A DNA stretch of 64,000 nt, from assembly GCA_965153455.1 (NCBI GenBank), contig OZ234495.1, positions 930,001 through 994,000 on the forward strand, written 5' to 3'. This stretch comes from Sphagnum compactum (taxonomy: Eukaryota > Bryophyta > Sphagnopsida > Sphagnales). Numbering within the stretch: position 1 is the first letter of the stretch; every line of letters starts with the position of its first letter. This document shows positions 47,501 to 58,524 of the stretch, in pieces. The position numbers and the translations under genes were made by a program. The notes under the pieces were generated by a model. The model was not told where the DNA came from. It saw only the letters and a program-made list of their open reading frames with translations, and made no database searches.

Positions 47501-47794
47501 TTATTTATAAATAAATAAATAAATAAATCCGAGCACAGTCTTTATGATAACACGAGCTATTGAATAGTTTATTCAAATACATAAAAAATACAAATATTTT
47601 GCCCAAAAGTCATTAAATTTAACAATACTTACATAATAATGGCTATTACTTTTTAAATTCACTCACATGAAATACAACAACATAGGTATGCCCAATATGC
47701 CCAATTCTTTTAAATTGAGAATGAATAATAACAGGCTATTCTCTCATGGAATTGTTGGTGTTGAGGAACCGGCAGCATCCAGATGCGAAACGTG

Positions 47795-48060
47795 GCAGCA
47801 CATCCTGAGCCTGAATAAGTACATCGAACACATTCCGGCAGAAAGTTCTGCGCCGGAATCAGTACATCGCGCACACTCTGACAGCAAGTTCTGAGACGAA
47901 ATAGGTACATCACGCACACTCCGGCAGCAAGTTCTGCCGTCGAATAGGTATTATCGCGAACACTCGTGTAGCACGTTCTGCGCCGGAATGCGTACATGGC
48001 ACAGAGTCCGGCAGCTAGTTCTGCAGCGGAATAGGTACATCGCGCACAGTCCGACTGCGA
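47795..48060. repeat. About 46-bp tandem array between divergent genes
   Basis: Six diverged copies of GGAATAGGTACATCGCGCAC followed by ACTCCGGCAGCAAGTTCTGC, GC-rich and full of CpG. The minus-strand open frame over it (47710-48360) merely reads the units (repeated CVRxxY...SAAELAAG) and is not considered a gene. Confidence 0.9.
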
Positions 48061-48099
48061 GGCGCAAAAGCTGCCTGCCCCTCGCGTGCTCTCCTCACA

Positions 48100-51000
48100 C
48101 CATCGCTTCTTCCCCGCCCGGCTCCTAGTTCCATTGCCCGATTCTCTTTTCTGTTGCGTACTTCCTTTTCGTTTCTTTGGTTCCTGCGCTGTGTCTATCT
48201 CTTGCTTCTTCACTGCTTCTGTAATTTTCAAAAATAGTTTTGAGAATCTCTCTATTTCTTTGTTTTTCTTTGGTCTTGGTCCGGGTGTTGGAGTGTGGTT
48301 TCTGGGATTGTTTTGGTTCCTAACGACTCTAATAGGGATTCGAAGCGAAGGATCGATCACCTGTTCGGATTTTGTTGTTGCTGTTCTGGTAAGTTGTTTT
48401 CCTCTCTGGTGTCTTGCTTGTGAAAATCCTGTTCTGATTCCTTGGCATTTGTGAACAAGGTGATTCTTTTAGGACGCGATTGCTGACAGGCACTCTTTGT
48501 TTCTTCCACTCTCGCTGTACCCATTCTGCACCACCTCGCTTTGTGGATGATCTATGGTTTGCTTGTGCCGCTGTGTTCGGCTTCTTCAACGTCGGTACCT
48601 AGGTGTTGTCGTGTTCATTGTGTCATGACTAGTATATAGTCCGGAAGCGCGACCGATTGGTTATGTCACGTCCAGGAAGGTTTCTTAACTGCAGAAACGG
48701 GGATTTCTTATGCTCTTTAGGCAGGAAATCCTTGGGATGACGTTGAAAATATAATTTAAGCATGTGTTCTTCAAGTTATTCTGACTGAATTTGAGTCTTC
48801 AGGAGGCTGTTTGATATCCCTAGGCTGCAGAACCATACCAATTTGTATGTGGAAATGAGTTTTGCAGCTTTGCTTTGATTTTTGTGATGCTGAAGACTGT
48901 TGAAAAATAACAGGAAAAGAGGACAATATTGATGTGCCTGATAAGTTACAGCACATGTGCTGTAATGAAGTTTTTTTTTTTGGGGGGGCTCTATAGGGGA
49001 TCTCTTCTCATCTTTTGGCAATGGCCACTTGGTCTCTTGTTTCCTTTTTAGTTTATCAAATCTGGCAATTTCAGCTCAACCTTGGAGGTGGCAGGTGATT
49101 GTACTTGTTTTTTCACATGACAATTAGCACATTTATATGCATTTCTCCTTCATTTGTTGTTGTTATAGCCTCTACCGTAACTCTTCCTTCTCCTTTGGGT
49201 TCCAGTTATAGGGTTAGGGCCTCAACAGGTTTTGTGTCCAGTGATTTCATGAATTTCACACAGTCAGTGCTCCATCATTTTACAAGAGTAAGTTCAAGTA
49301 TTGTGAAGTTCTAGCAGGCAAGTGTCCAGATGTCACTGATGAGAGCATTTGCTGGGGCAGAGGTCTGTGTACTTGTTGGTAATTTTCCTCTTTTGATCTT
49401 GAGGATAAGAGGAAATGCATGTTAGGTTTTCATTAATGTCAGCAGGTTGTAATTGTGTTAGGGAGCTTTGTTCTGGCATGTGAAGGCAGGTATGTGTTTA
49501 TATGCTGAATAGAAGGGTTTTTGTGTAAGTTTTCAATGGGGGTGGTTTCTATTTTTGTAATTGAAAGCCTCTCATTTGATGACTGAAACATATGATTTCT
49601 AGCTTGAATGTGGCAGTGAATTTGACACACGAGGAGGATAATGGGTCCAAAGGCATATGCTGCAAACAAGGCTTTGGATGGAGGAAAGGAGCTATCATGG
49701 ATGGACCGCATGTGCCTCAAGATGGAGACATTTTGTGAGCTAGGGGAATATGGCCAGGGACCAACATTACTAATGCAGGTATGTGAATTCAGCGGCTGTT
49801 GCTATAGTTTGTGTACTGTCAAGTTATTAGCAGTGTTGGAAATTGGTCTTGCAGCACTTGTGCTAGTTGCCTTGATTGTTGGACCATTCCAATTTGGCCT
49901 TGTGTTGACCTCTGTAAACTGGTGATGAGAGCAATCAAAGACCTTTTGAACTTCAACCTTTCCTCAAAACAACTCTACCTGTGTTGCCTGCTGGTCCCAT
50001 ATGCAGGAAATGGAAATGCAACTAAACTCATTAGGTTCTGGCTTGCGAAAGCTTGCAAATGAAGCTAATGAGTTTGTGCAAGAGCTGCTGATGCCACCAA
50101 CCATGAATGACACTGAGAAAGGTGGTGAGAAGGGACTTGACTTGAAGATGCAGTGTGATGTGAGAATTGCTGCCAGTCAGAAGAAGAAAGTCAAACAGCC
50201 AACTGGAGGCTCTGTCAATCTCAGTGATGACACCTGCAACAAGATTACTACTAATGGTAGGTTGGTGTGCTGGTTGAGTTGGGTGCAGGTGGCTTTTTGG
50301 TTGAGAACAGTTTAAATTTAGCATTGATGTGTTGGTTATGGTCTGGTGATTTACCTTTTGGACCTTCTAGCAGGCAATGTCCTGGATGTGGGTTCACTTA
50401 GTGTTGGGGTTGTTGCCTGGCAACCCAGTTGAACAAGGTTAAGCTGTTCATCTCTCAATATCACAGGACAAGAGTGCAGCCTAGCTAAGGTTGACAGACT
50501 GTATCCCAGTCTGGACTCCAAAGTTAAGCACCCTAGGCTGAAATGGTTTTGGGATGGATGACCTCCCAAGGTAACTGTGCTACAAAGATGCATAGGGCCC
50601 ACCTTCAAAAGGAGGTAGAATGTACGATCAGAGGCAGTATCAGTAGGAAAGAGGCTTGCAGTCATGCGAGCTCCAGCTGGCATCAAAAGTTTTTATATTA
50701 CAGGACATTTGATTTGTGAAACGTATCAACTTAGCAAGGAGGAACAGGTGTGTAGCTCATGGAGTGCAGATTAACTGATCAATGCAGATATTTTCTGTTG
50801 CCATCTTTTCTGATGAAACTCTCTTTCTAGTACAAGAGGGTCCACTAGTGTGAGTGTGTCCTCTTCAGAGAAAATACCTTGAAGGCACTGTTTTCTCTAT
50901 CACTATCTTTTGAGTGCCAGACAACATCACCAGTAAGTCATCACTCAGCATGCAGATTTTTGTAAAGTTTTTTCCCCAAAATCTTGAGTACATCATTTAG

Positions 51001-52157
51001 TTATCAACAGCCACTGCTAGGAGCTGATGAAGTCTGTGTGGAGTAATGGCAGCTAGTCACTCCCATTGATGATGAAGATGATAGTCTGATCTTTGTGAGT
51101 GACACCTACAAGGTTTTAACTGCACTCATTCTTGTCATCTGTTGTTGTGGTTTGGCAAGAACTGATATAATGGTGGTTACCTTCAAAGTTTTTTCATGCA
51201 GTTTTTTCTTCAATGTCATTGATATGTTTTCTTTATTGTGTTGCCTTCAAATTGCTGTTGCAGAGATTTCTCTTCAATTTCATGGATATATGATATATCT
51301 GGAATAGAAAGCTCAAGGAACTCATTGGTAGAGTGTGCATGCAATACAACAACTAACAGGTATTGTGCTTCTGCAGCTGAGCTAAAGGATGAATCCTGTC
51401 ATTCAGGCATATTGGACTTCACAGGAGTGGAGGAGCAGCAGTCCTCCCTGCAGTCAGAAGGCTCTTTTGAGGCCACTTGGGATTGGCCACAGGAACCATT
51501 TGATGTGTCTGAAAAAGCTGAGGGTGAGCAACAACTTGTACAAGACGTGGGACAAGCCAGCTGCTCATCAGTTGGGCCTGCTGCTGAGGCTGCACCAGGG
51601 CTTTTGGAAAGTGTCAAGGTTTCCATATTTCTTTGATGTTCTGCATTGATTTGCTTTGGTTTGAAACTATTTCTTGAGATGAGTTGCTACAAAAGCCTCT
51701 TGGTAGAACTGTGTATAGATTGAGGAAGATGATGAAATTCTGATTAATTGCACATGATTGTTTATCAGTGCTAGGCCTTTGTTTTTCTGGACTTCAACTG
51801 CACAAAGACAAAGCAAGCATGGCTGTAAATGTCATGGTGATGGTGTTAGTACTGTGATGATACTTGACAATCTAGAATTGCTGGTGTTTGAGGTAAGGGA
51901 AGCAATGTTCAGGCATAATTCCTGTCCATGAATTGCTGCAGGATCAGTTGTCCATGGATGCAGATGCTATCAAAGCTCCAAATGAGATGGTGAAAGGTGA
52001 GGAGCAATCAGCAATGAGTCTGAGCAAGACAGAAGAGCAAAAGAAACTCTGGACAACCATGTCATCATCTTCTTTGGATGGTTGGGAGGGAAGTGATATC
52101 ATCATTTGTGAGGAAAATATTGAGCCTGATACCTGGCATGATTGGGAGCTTGTGTAA
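48100..52157 (+). CDS. Unrecognised four-exon protein, acidic, C-terminal WELV motif
   Basis: Coding exons 49641-49778, 50007-50256, 51377-51618 and 51942-52157 join with correct phases (0, 1, 0) to 281 residues. A 5'UTR exon ending at the gtaagt donor at 48389 probably splices to 49617. The start reads MGPKAYAANKALDGGKEL. Next come a probable coiled coil (EMEMQLNSLGSGLRKLANEA), a lysine patch (SQKKKVKQP), a long acidic Ser/Glu-rich stretch with FEATWDWPQEPFD, and an end DTWHDWELV. No family is recognised. The last four residues fit W-x-x-[LIV] after acidic residues, the form of an ATG8-interacting motif, but this short pattern is weak evidence. Intron 2 holds a 5S-like element, and an extra small exon there is not excluded. 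The gene is divergent from SEC23. Confidence 0.75.
50472..50590 (+). other. 5S rRNA-like sequence inside an intron
   Basis: From GAGTGCAGCCTAGC onward the segment follows a plant 5S rRNA gene. It has GTATCCCAGTCTGGACTCC for the GGATCCCATCAGAACTCC region, AAGTTAAGCACCCTAGG for the A-box region (AGTTAAGCGTGCTTGGG), and GGGATGGATGACCTCCCAAG for the C-box region (GGATGGGTGACCTCCTGG). Length and order are right but identity is only moderate, so it is a pseudogene or the head of a 5S-derived retroposon (SINE3 type) rather than a working 5S gene. It lies in the sense direction in intron 2 of the surrounding gene. Confidence 0.7.
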
Positions 52158-53139
52158 TAAACTTTTTCATCCACCTTCTTGCAAGAGGTAAGCAGCATGG
52201 AAGAAGCCCAGCCAGTCACTCGCTTGCAATAAGTGTAAATACAAATGTTGCTGGAACTAGTATGTAATTTGCATACATCACCTCTCTCCTCTATCCTCAC
52301 AATTGGATTCTGTGTAGATTGATCAAAGCTTTATAATGACAAAGATAACTAGTCTATGGAACTTGTCATTGGCTTCTCCAGGGACTCTATGTCCCAACAT
52401 CGAATTCATCGTCTGAGAGCCCCAGTGACATATTGACTGCTTCAGGTAATCTGGATTGTAGAATTTGGTAAGCAATTTGTTTTTTCAAGTTGCTCATGCT
52501 AAATCTCCTGTGGCCAAAGTGATACCTTTTCAATTTCAGAGACAATGCTCTGATGATTTCAAGTAGTTTGAAGTAGTTTGAAGATGATTGACCTTATGCC
52601 CACCAGTCTAAATCCTTTTTCTGTGCTCTTGCTCATAACATTAGCTTGATGACTCAGGCCTTCTCTAGTGTGAGTTTCATGTGCATCTCTACCAGTATTT
52701 CTGTTTTTGTTGAAATTTCACATCCTGGAGACAAAAAAGAAAGCCCTTGCAACAGGTACAAAGGCTTTTTTGGGAAAAGAAATGGTGCATTGTCCTCACA
52801 TTATGAGGAATTTTTTTTGAATTCACCAGGTTTAGACAATAGATTATAGCATGTCACCAACATACAGCATGATTCCTAAACTTTCTACTTCTCAACCTGT
52901 GACCAAATTTGACTATGTCCTCTTTTGGATGATAGCAAATAAAATTCTCTGATCTCAACTACCTTCCTACCATTTATGGTCATGATCATCTCTGAGTCAA
53001 GCACTTCATGGAGCAGGAACTGATGCTGCAAAATCATCTCCATGAGATCACTTCTCAACAGTCTTATCCATGGCAAAAAGTTGCTCAAAAAACTGGTGGT
53101 TGTACATAGCAGGAAGAGATGCTGCAGAGCTGCAGTCAT
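52158..53139. other. 3' flank, no gene recognised
   Basis: Includes the 3'UTR of the preceding gene. A direct AAGTAGTTTGAAGTAGTTTGAA word repeat lies at about 52560. Short frames on both strands have no features. Confidence 0.35.
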
Positions 53140-53470
53140 GAGATGATTTTGAGATCACTTCTCTAACTTTCACTTTTTAAACTTCTTGTGGGTGTGCTTG
53201 ACAACGGACCAATTGTTCCTGAGATCGCTTAAGAGATCATTTCTCAAGCTTGTTGATTGTGTGCTTGTAAATGTTCAGCAGGCAGATGGCATAGCAAATC
53301 TTCATTCAATCACTTGGAGATCGCATTTCAAGCTTCTTGACTTTGTGCTTGTCAATGCATGACAAAGCAATTCTTAAATCACTTTGGGATCACTTACCAA
53401 ACTTCTTCATTACGTGTGAGTAAATGAGCAGCAGGCAAACGATAAAGCGATCTTCATTGGATCCAAGGTG
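53140..53470. repeat. Degenerate about 90-bp repeats
   Basis: Three to four diverged units built from TGAGATCACTTCTCAAGCTT, CTTGTTGA-TGTGCTTGT, AATG-TCAGCAGGCA and ATAGCAAATCTTCATT. Confidence 0.65.
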
Positions 53471-53559
53471 CTCCTTGACCTCATGACAAAGATAATGATG
53501 CATAAGCTTTGCTGCCATCCAGCAGAGCCTAGAAGCACATTTGAGAGAGAATCAAGGAG

Positions 53560-53910
53560 CATGTGTCTGAATTGAGAATGTTACTTGATTATCTCTTAAA
53601 TGTGCTTCTACAGCAATGCCCATGTTCAAGATCGACTCAGACAAAGAGAATGCTACTTGATTATGTCTCAAATGAGTTTCAACGCTCCTCAGAATTGCAG
53701 CAAATTTCATGCTCAAAATCAATTCAGAGACATAGCAGAATGCTACTTGATTATGTCTCAAAATGTGCTTCTATAGTCCTCTGAATTGCAGCAAATGTCA
53801 TGCTCAAAATCAGTTCAGAGACATAGAATGCTAATTGATTATATCTCAAGTGTGCATCTACGCACCTCTGGATTGCTCAGCAAAGCTCATTTTCAAGATG
53901 CGATTCTGCT
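53560..53910. repeat. About 95-bp tandem array, four copies
   Basis: Copies of GAATGCTACTTGATTATGTC, TCAAATGTGCTTCTA, CTCAGAATTGCAGCAAAT and CATGCTCAAAATC-TTCAGAG start near 53576, 53649, 53739 and 53827. It lies upstream of the CofD-family gene. Confidence 0.85.
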
Positions 53911-54183
53911 TTCTGCCTGTTACACTCTGACAGACAGTATCAAGTCAAAAGCTCTAGAGTGATGGTGAAGTGGACGGGCTGATGACTCTCATGTCCAACA
54001 GAACTCCCCGTTGTTCTTCAGCACGACTTGTACTTTTCTGTCTTCCGCAAAACTTTTGATCCGTGGCGGAGGTTTCCCCTCAGTTCGTCTAAAGCTCTGG
54101 CGTCTTTCTTTGATTTTATTAATGAAGTGCAAATCTGCAGCCAGGAATCGAAGCTTTTGTGTCTCTTTGTGTTGGCTGTTGTG

Positions 54184-57100
54184 ATGAATTTGAAGCTGTC
54201 TGTAAATCATGCGCCCTTTGTGACGCCTCCTCTTTCTGTACGCTACAATCCACGTATCCAGATTGCCGCATTCTGTTCTCTAGGTGAAGGTTTTCCCCTT
54301 GCGAGACGGTGGCCTGCTGTAGATCTTGTCGCTGCATCTAGACTCACGCATGCTCATACTCATCATACTTGGTGCTCCGGAGGCAGCAGTAGTGCTGCAA
54401 TAATAATTATGTCTCTTCAGCCTGCGTCAGCCGCAAGGAGAGCGTGTGTGGCCGCGATTGCAACAACAACAATCGACGAGGAGGGTGCCAATGTGAAAGG
54501 TCCTTCGATTCTCCTCTTCTCAGGTAAGGGTTTTTTGTTCTTTCCTTCAGGATTTCTTAGAATGGAAACTTTGCTATGTTTGTTTCCGAGGAATGTCTAC
54601 ATTCTGTTGCCCTTGAACCTGCAGTGCATAAGTTTGCTTGTTTTATCGTTTTCTAAGGAGTTGTCAATTCAGGTGGGACGGCCTTTAACGGTGTTGTGGA
54701 GGAGCTTAAAAAGTTCACGACCCGCGTTGCGCACGTTCTTCCTGTATCAGACGACGGCGGAAGCACAGCAGAAATCGTCCGTGTTCTTGGTGTGTTCCCT
54801 TTCTTGTAAGAAGCATGACAAAGGAATCGCTGCCAAAGATGTCCAAATATTGCTGTTTGTTTGTGCGGCTGTAAGCTGCTGCTAGCTGTCCAGGGCATTG
54901 ACTGCATTCACAAACTAAGTTCTGTAGCTCCTCTTCTCGAACTCCAATATGTATTCAGGGTTTGCAGGGTTTGCAGGTGCATACATTTTGATCTCCTGAT
55001 TAATTGGTTTGGCATTTGGCAGGCGGTCCTGCAGTGGGAGACATACGGTCACGCTGTTTACGCCTTTCAAGTGAAAGCTCAGTGGAAGCATTGGCAGTGA
55101 AACGGCTGCTTGGTCATCGGCTTTCTTTAGAGGAACACAAAGCTAAAACGGAGTGGTAGGCCGACACTACTTGGAACTGCTCTGTGTTGTTGCTGCATTG
55201 TCTTCTGTGCTTGTAGACCTCAATGGCATCTTGTCTCTGAGATCTCAGAAAAAAGAACATTTGTTTGATTTCAGTGCTTGCTAATAGCTTCTCCTTTGCA
55301 TCCCACATTTCTTTGGATTGATCGGTTCTATTCAAGGCAGTTGATGAGGTTGGAAGTAAAGCTCCAGTTTGGTTTAATTTATTGTCTAGTTCTTCCTGCT
55401 AATCGATGACCCCGTCATCATAATCATGTCTTAGGTTTTGATTCATTCTCTTCAAGGTAGTTGAAACGGACGAGGTTGGAGTTGAAGTTCTAGTTTTGTT
55501 GCTAGAAAGCAGTTCTGCACAAGTTTGAGAGTTTTTCTGCTATTTCCCAGGTATGAAATTGTGGAAGGTGACCATGAACTCTGGAGAAACGTGTCGGGAC
55601 CTTACAGGGAAACTATTCGTGCATTCCTTGTTCATTTCCAAAGTCAGGTACAGTTTTGCAGCTGAGTTGGTGATGGAGGATCCACCTGTTGTCATGGTTC
55701 CAGCTTACTTAAATTGCCATCTCATCCCTAATTAAGTCATCTGATCTTCTTTCTGTATGGAAAATGTCAAGCCCAAGTCAGACATAGTAATATGAGTGAA
55801 GCAGTTGGCAAGTGGACACTCACTGCTTTTTGCTGTGCAACACAGATACTTCGGCACTCCAGAGCAAGATTCCGTTTTGCCAATGGGAGGTATGACTTGT
55901 CTACTCCATCGTTCAAGCTGACATAGATCAGCATGACTAATTGTGAGAAGTTGGGGAAAGCTGAAAACTGGTTACTCTTGTGTGTTCTTGATGGACTTCT
56001 CCATACCCTGTCAGCTTGTGAGACATGTTTGTTGAGTGTGGGTGACTTACTCTGCAGTATTGGGAATTTCTTTTTTGCTGGAGCACGAATATTTTTCCAG
56101 TCATTGGATGCAGCCATCTTCCTGTACTCACGGGTGTCACACATTCCAATAGATAGCCTGGTACTGCCTGCCATCTGCACAAATGATCGTCTCACACTTG
56201 GCTGTGAGTTGAAGGTATGTCAATCCTATACCAGTAGTGGCTGTCAAGGATGTTCTTGGATTAATCTGCTTCGGCACAATTAAACTGCAGTGCCGATGAT
56301 CCCATCTTCACTAATTCCCTTCAGTACATAGGCTAGAAAGCTTCTACATACTTACAGGTCTTGTCCAGTGTATGCAAATAATAGATTTGGAGGGGTCACA
56401 AGCTTATCATTAAAAAACTGTTTTACTGTTTGTCGCAGAATGGGATGGTCATCAGAGGGCAAAATGAAATCTCTCATCCTATGCCCAAAGATGCAGCTCT
56501 AGGACAGACTCAGGCAGTAAACAAGGTAGGTGTGTGTTACACAGTGGAATGCACTGGTGGCTTCTAAAACTATGATTTCACACATCAACAATCTGTGAGG
56601 ATTTTACTGACACCAAAGTAAGGAAAATGCAGGTGATGCAGGCATCACCACCACTACCATCACCTATAAAACGCATATTCTACATGTCAAGTGAAGGAAC
56701 CAACCTGCTGCATGAGGTACATATACAAATACCTTGCAATGTCTGCTCTGCAGATTTTTGCACAAGGAGTCTCATTGACATCCTGTGCTGTGGATTCCAT
56801 TTCTAAATATTGAATGGCAATGATGACAGGTCTTTCCAGTAGTAAATTCTACAGTGCTGGAGCAGCTAATCCAGGTTGATGCAGTTGTGTATGGCATCGG
56901 CTCCCTCTATACTTCCATATGCCCATCATTGGTATTGTATGCTGGCTCTTTGTTTCATCACATACAGTTGATAGTGAAAGCATGTCAGCTAAGCTTGAAC
57001 TCCACTTGTAAGCTGCTATGTCCAGGATGACAAGGAATTACAATTCCTTCCATTTGTTCTGGTGCAGTTTGAGTCATGCATTATATTTCAGATTCCAGAA

Positions 57101-58524
57101 TGTAAATATGGATAGAGAGCTGTCAGAGCTGTCAGTCAGCAATGCAAGTAGATCATAATCTTACAAATGGTGCACTGGTAAACTCCAGTCTGATCTAACC
57201 TGCAAGAACCTGGTCTCCTATTTTTGGACCAGCTGCTTGGTGACAGCAATGTATTGGCTCATATTGGACCTTACTGATGTGCATCAGGTGCCATGTGGTG
57301 TTGGAGAAGCAATAGCAGTTCGCTCTTGTCCCAAGGTTAGTTTTGTCATGGGTGTGTCATTTGAAACTCTCACTTCTCTGTTTGCAAGGTGAATTTTTTT
57401 AGGGTCTTGCTGCTTTCATTATGAGTTGTTGCAGAGCCAAAATGAACCTGTTCCAGATTGAAGTTGTGCAGATTCTCATATTGAATACTACACATGATCG
57501 TGAGACAGCAGGGATGACTGCTTCAGCATTTGTGGTCTCTATTTGTGATGCTCTCAACCGCAAGTATTGTAATGATCCTTGTCTCTCCTTACAGCACAAG
57601 GTGAGTTTTGCAAAGGAGGCAATTGTGGACATGCTTGTGACCAATGTTAGAGTGAAGTCATCAACATTCCTTAAATTGCAGTCTGAAGTTCATTGTGTGT
57701 TGCTGAATTAGGTCTGTTCCCCAGGAGGTAGATTAGATCACCAGGTCAGTGTTCTGGAGTGATTAGGTGTGGATTTCCAGTATACAACTTTTTGTCAATA
57801 TTTTTCTGATCACTGTGATTTTTCCACTATTGGTGGTGGGTGCAGCCTAGTGCATACATTAGTGTTATGCTGGTTCCAGCTGGGGGTGAGATACCAGTCG
57901 ACATGGAGACATTAACTGGCATGGGCATCAATCATGTGGTATGGATGCAGCACAGATTATGGGAATTCATAATTGTTGTATGTGGTTGTACCAGTACTGT
58001 CATGTGATTGAAGACTGTTAGTAGTCCACATAAGAAAGTCAGGCCCATGTACCACCTGTACCCCGTACTGCAATACATCAGGGTCTAGCATGTAGAAGAA
58101 CAATCAGTATTATATTTTTTGGAGACATTCTGCATGGTGAACAGCATTGTGCTTGGCAAGAGAAATGTGCACAGATTAGAGTGGCTTGGAGACCCCTTTA
58201 GGTTTGTTCCCCTCTAACCACATGATTAATGTGCAACAGAAAGTAATTTCTTCTATAGTTCAGAGTTCCATGTGTAATATTGTGAAACCTTTACATGTGT
58301 GGTCAGGAGTGTTTGTCAAGGTTTTTGACATGACCAATTGGGTGTATGGAAAGCAGGTCACTGTAGGCACAGTGGAAGACGAGAGACTGGGCCGCATTTA
58401 TAAACCAAAGGCTCTAATTGCTGCTCTTCAATGTGTTACCACCAACTACCATTCCCATGATGTATGGATTGACCTAGATAATGGTTATGGCATATCCAAG
58501 AAATCAAGACAAACCCCTTTGTAG
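54184..58524 (+). CDS. CofD-family (2-phospho-L-lactate transferase-like) protein, MEE18 type, probably plastid-targeted
   Basis: Thirteen exons, all phases consistent: 54184-54523, 54673-54789, 55023-55155, 55551-55647, 55846-55889, 56058-56214, 56439-56525, 56633-56716, 56830-56931, 57288-57335, 57472-57600, 57846-57938 and 58357-58524; 532 residues. CofD-fold motifs: LLFSGGTAFNGVVEELKKF, LPVSDDGGSTAEIVRVL, GPAVGDIRSR, the FANGSIGNFFFAGAR loop, LGCELKNGMVIRGQNEISHP, FYMSSEGTNLLHEVFPVVN, GSLYTSICPSL and LNTTHDRETAGMTASAF. This is the plant group that includes Arabidopsis MEE18 (At2g34090). Bacterial and archaeal CofD/YvcK relatives transfer phospholactyl groups in F420 synthesis or control carbon use; plants do not make F420, so the substrate is unknown. 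The N-terminal about 100 residues before KGPSILLFSGG are Ser/Ala/Arg-rich, like a transit peptide. An internal Met at 54409 is an alternative start. Confidence 0.92.

Noticed and set aside
47710-48360. 216-codon minus-strand frame with protein-level repeats
   Set aside because: It reads a 46-bp DNA tandem array; the protein repeat is a by-product of the DNA repeat and the rest lies over the 5'UTR of the plus-strand gene.
50472-50590. Functional 5S rRNA gene
   Set aside because: Too many differences in conserved stems, single copy inside an intron, and no tandem 5S array.
54028-54183. N-terminal extension of the CofD-like frame
   Set aside because: No in-frame ATG before 54184; the extension begins with TTG.
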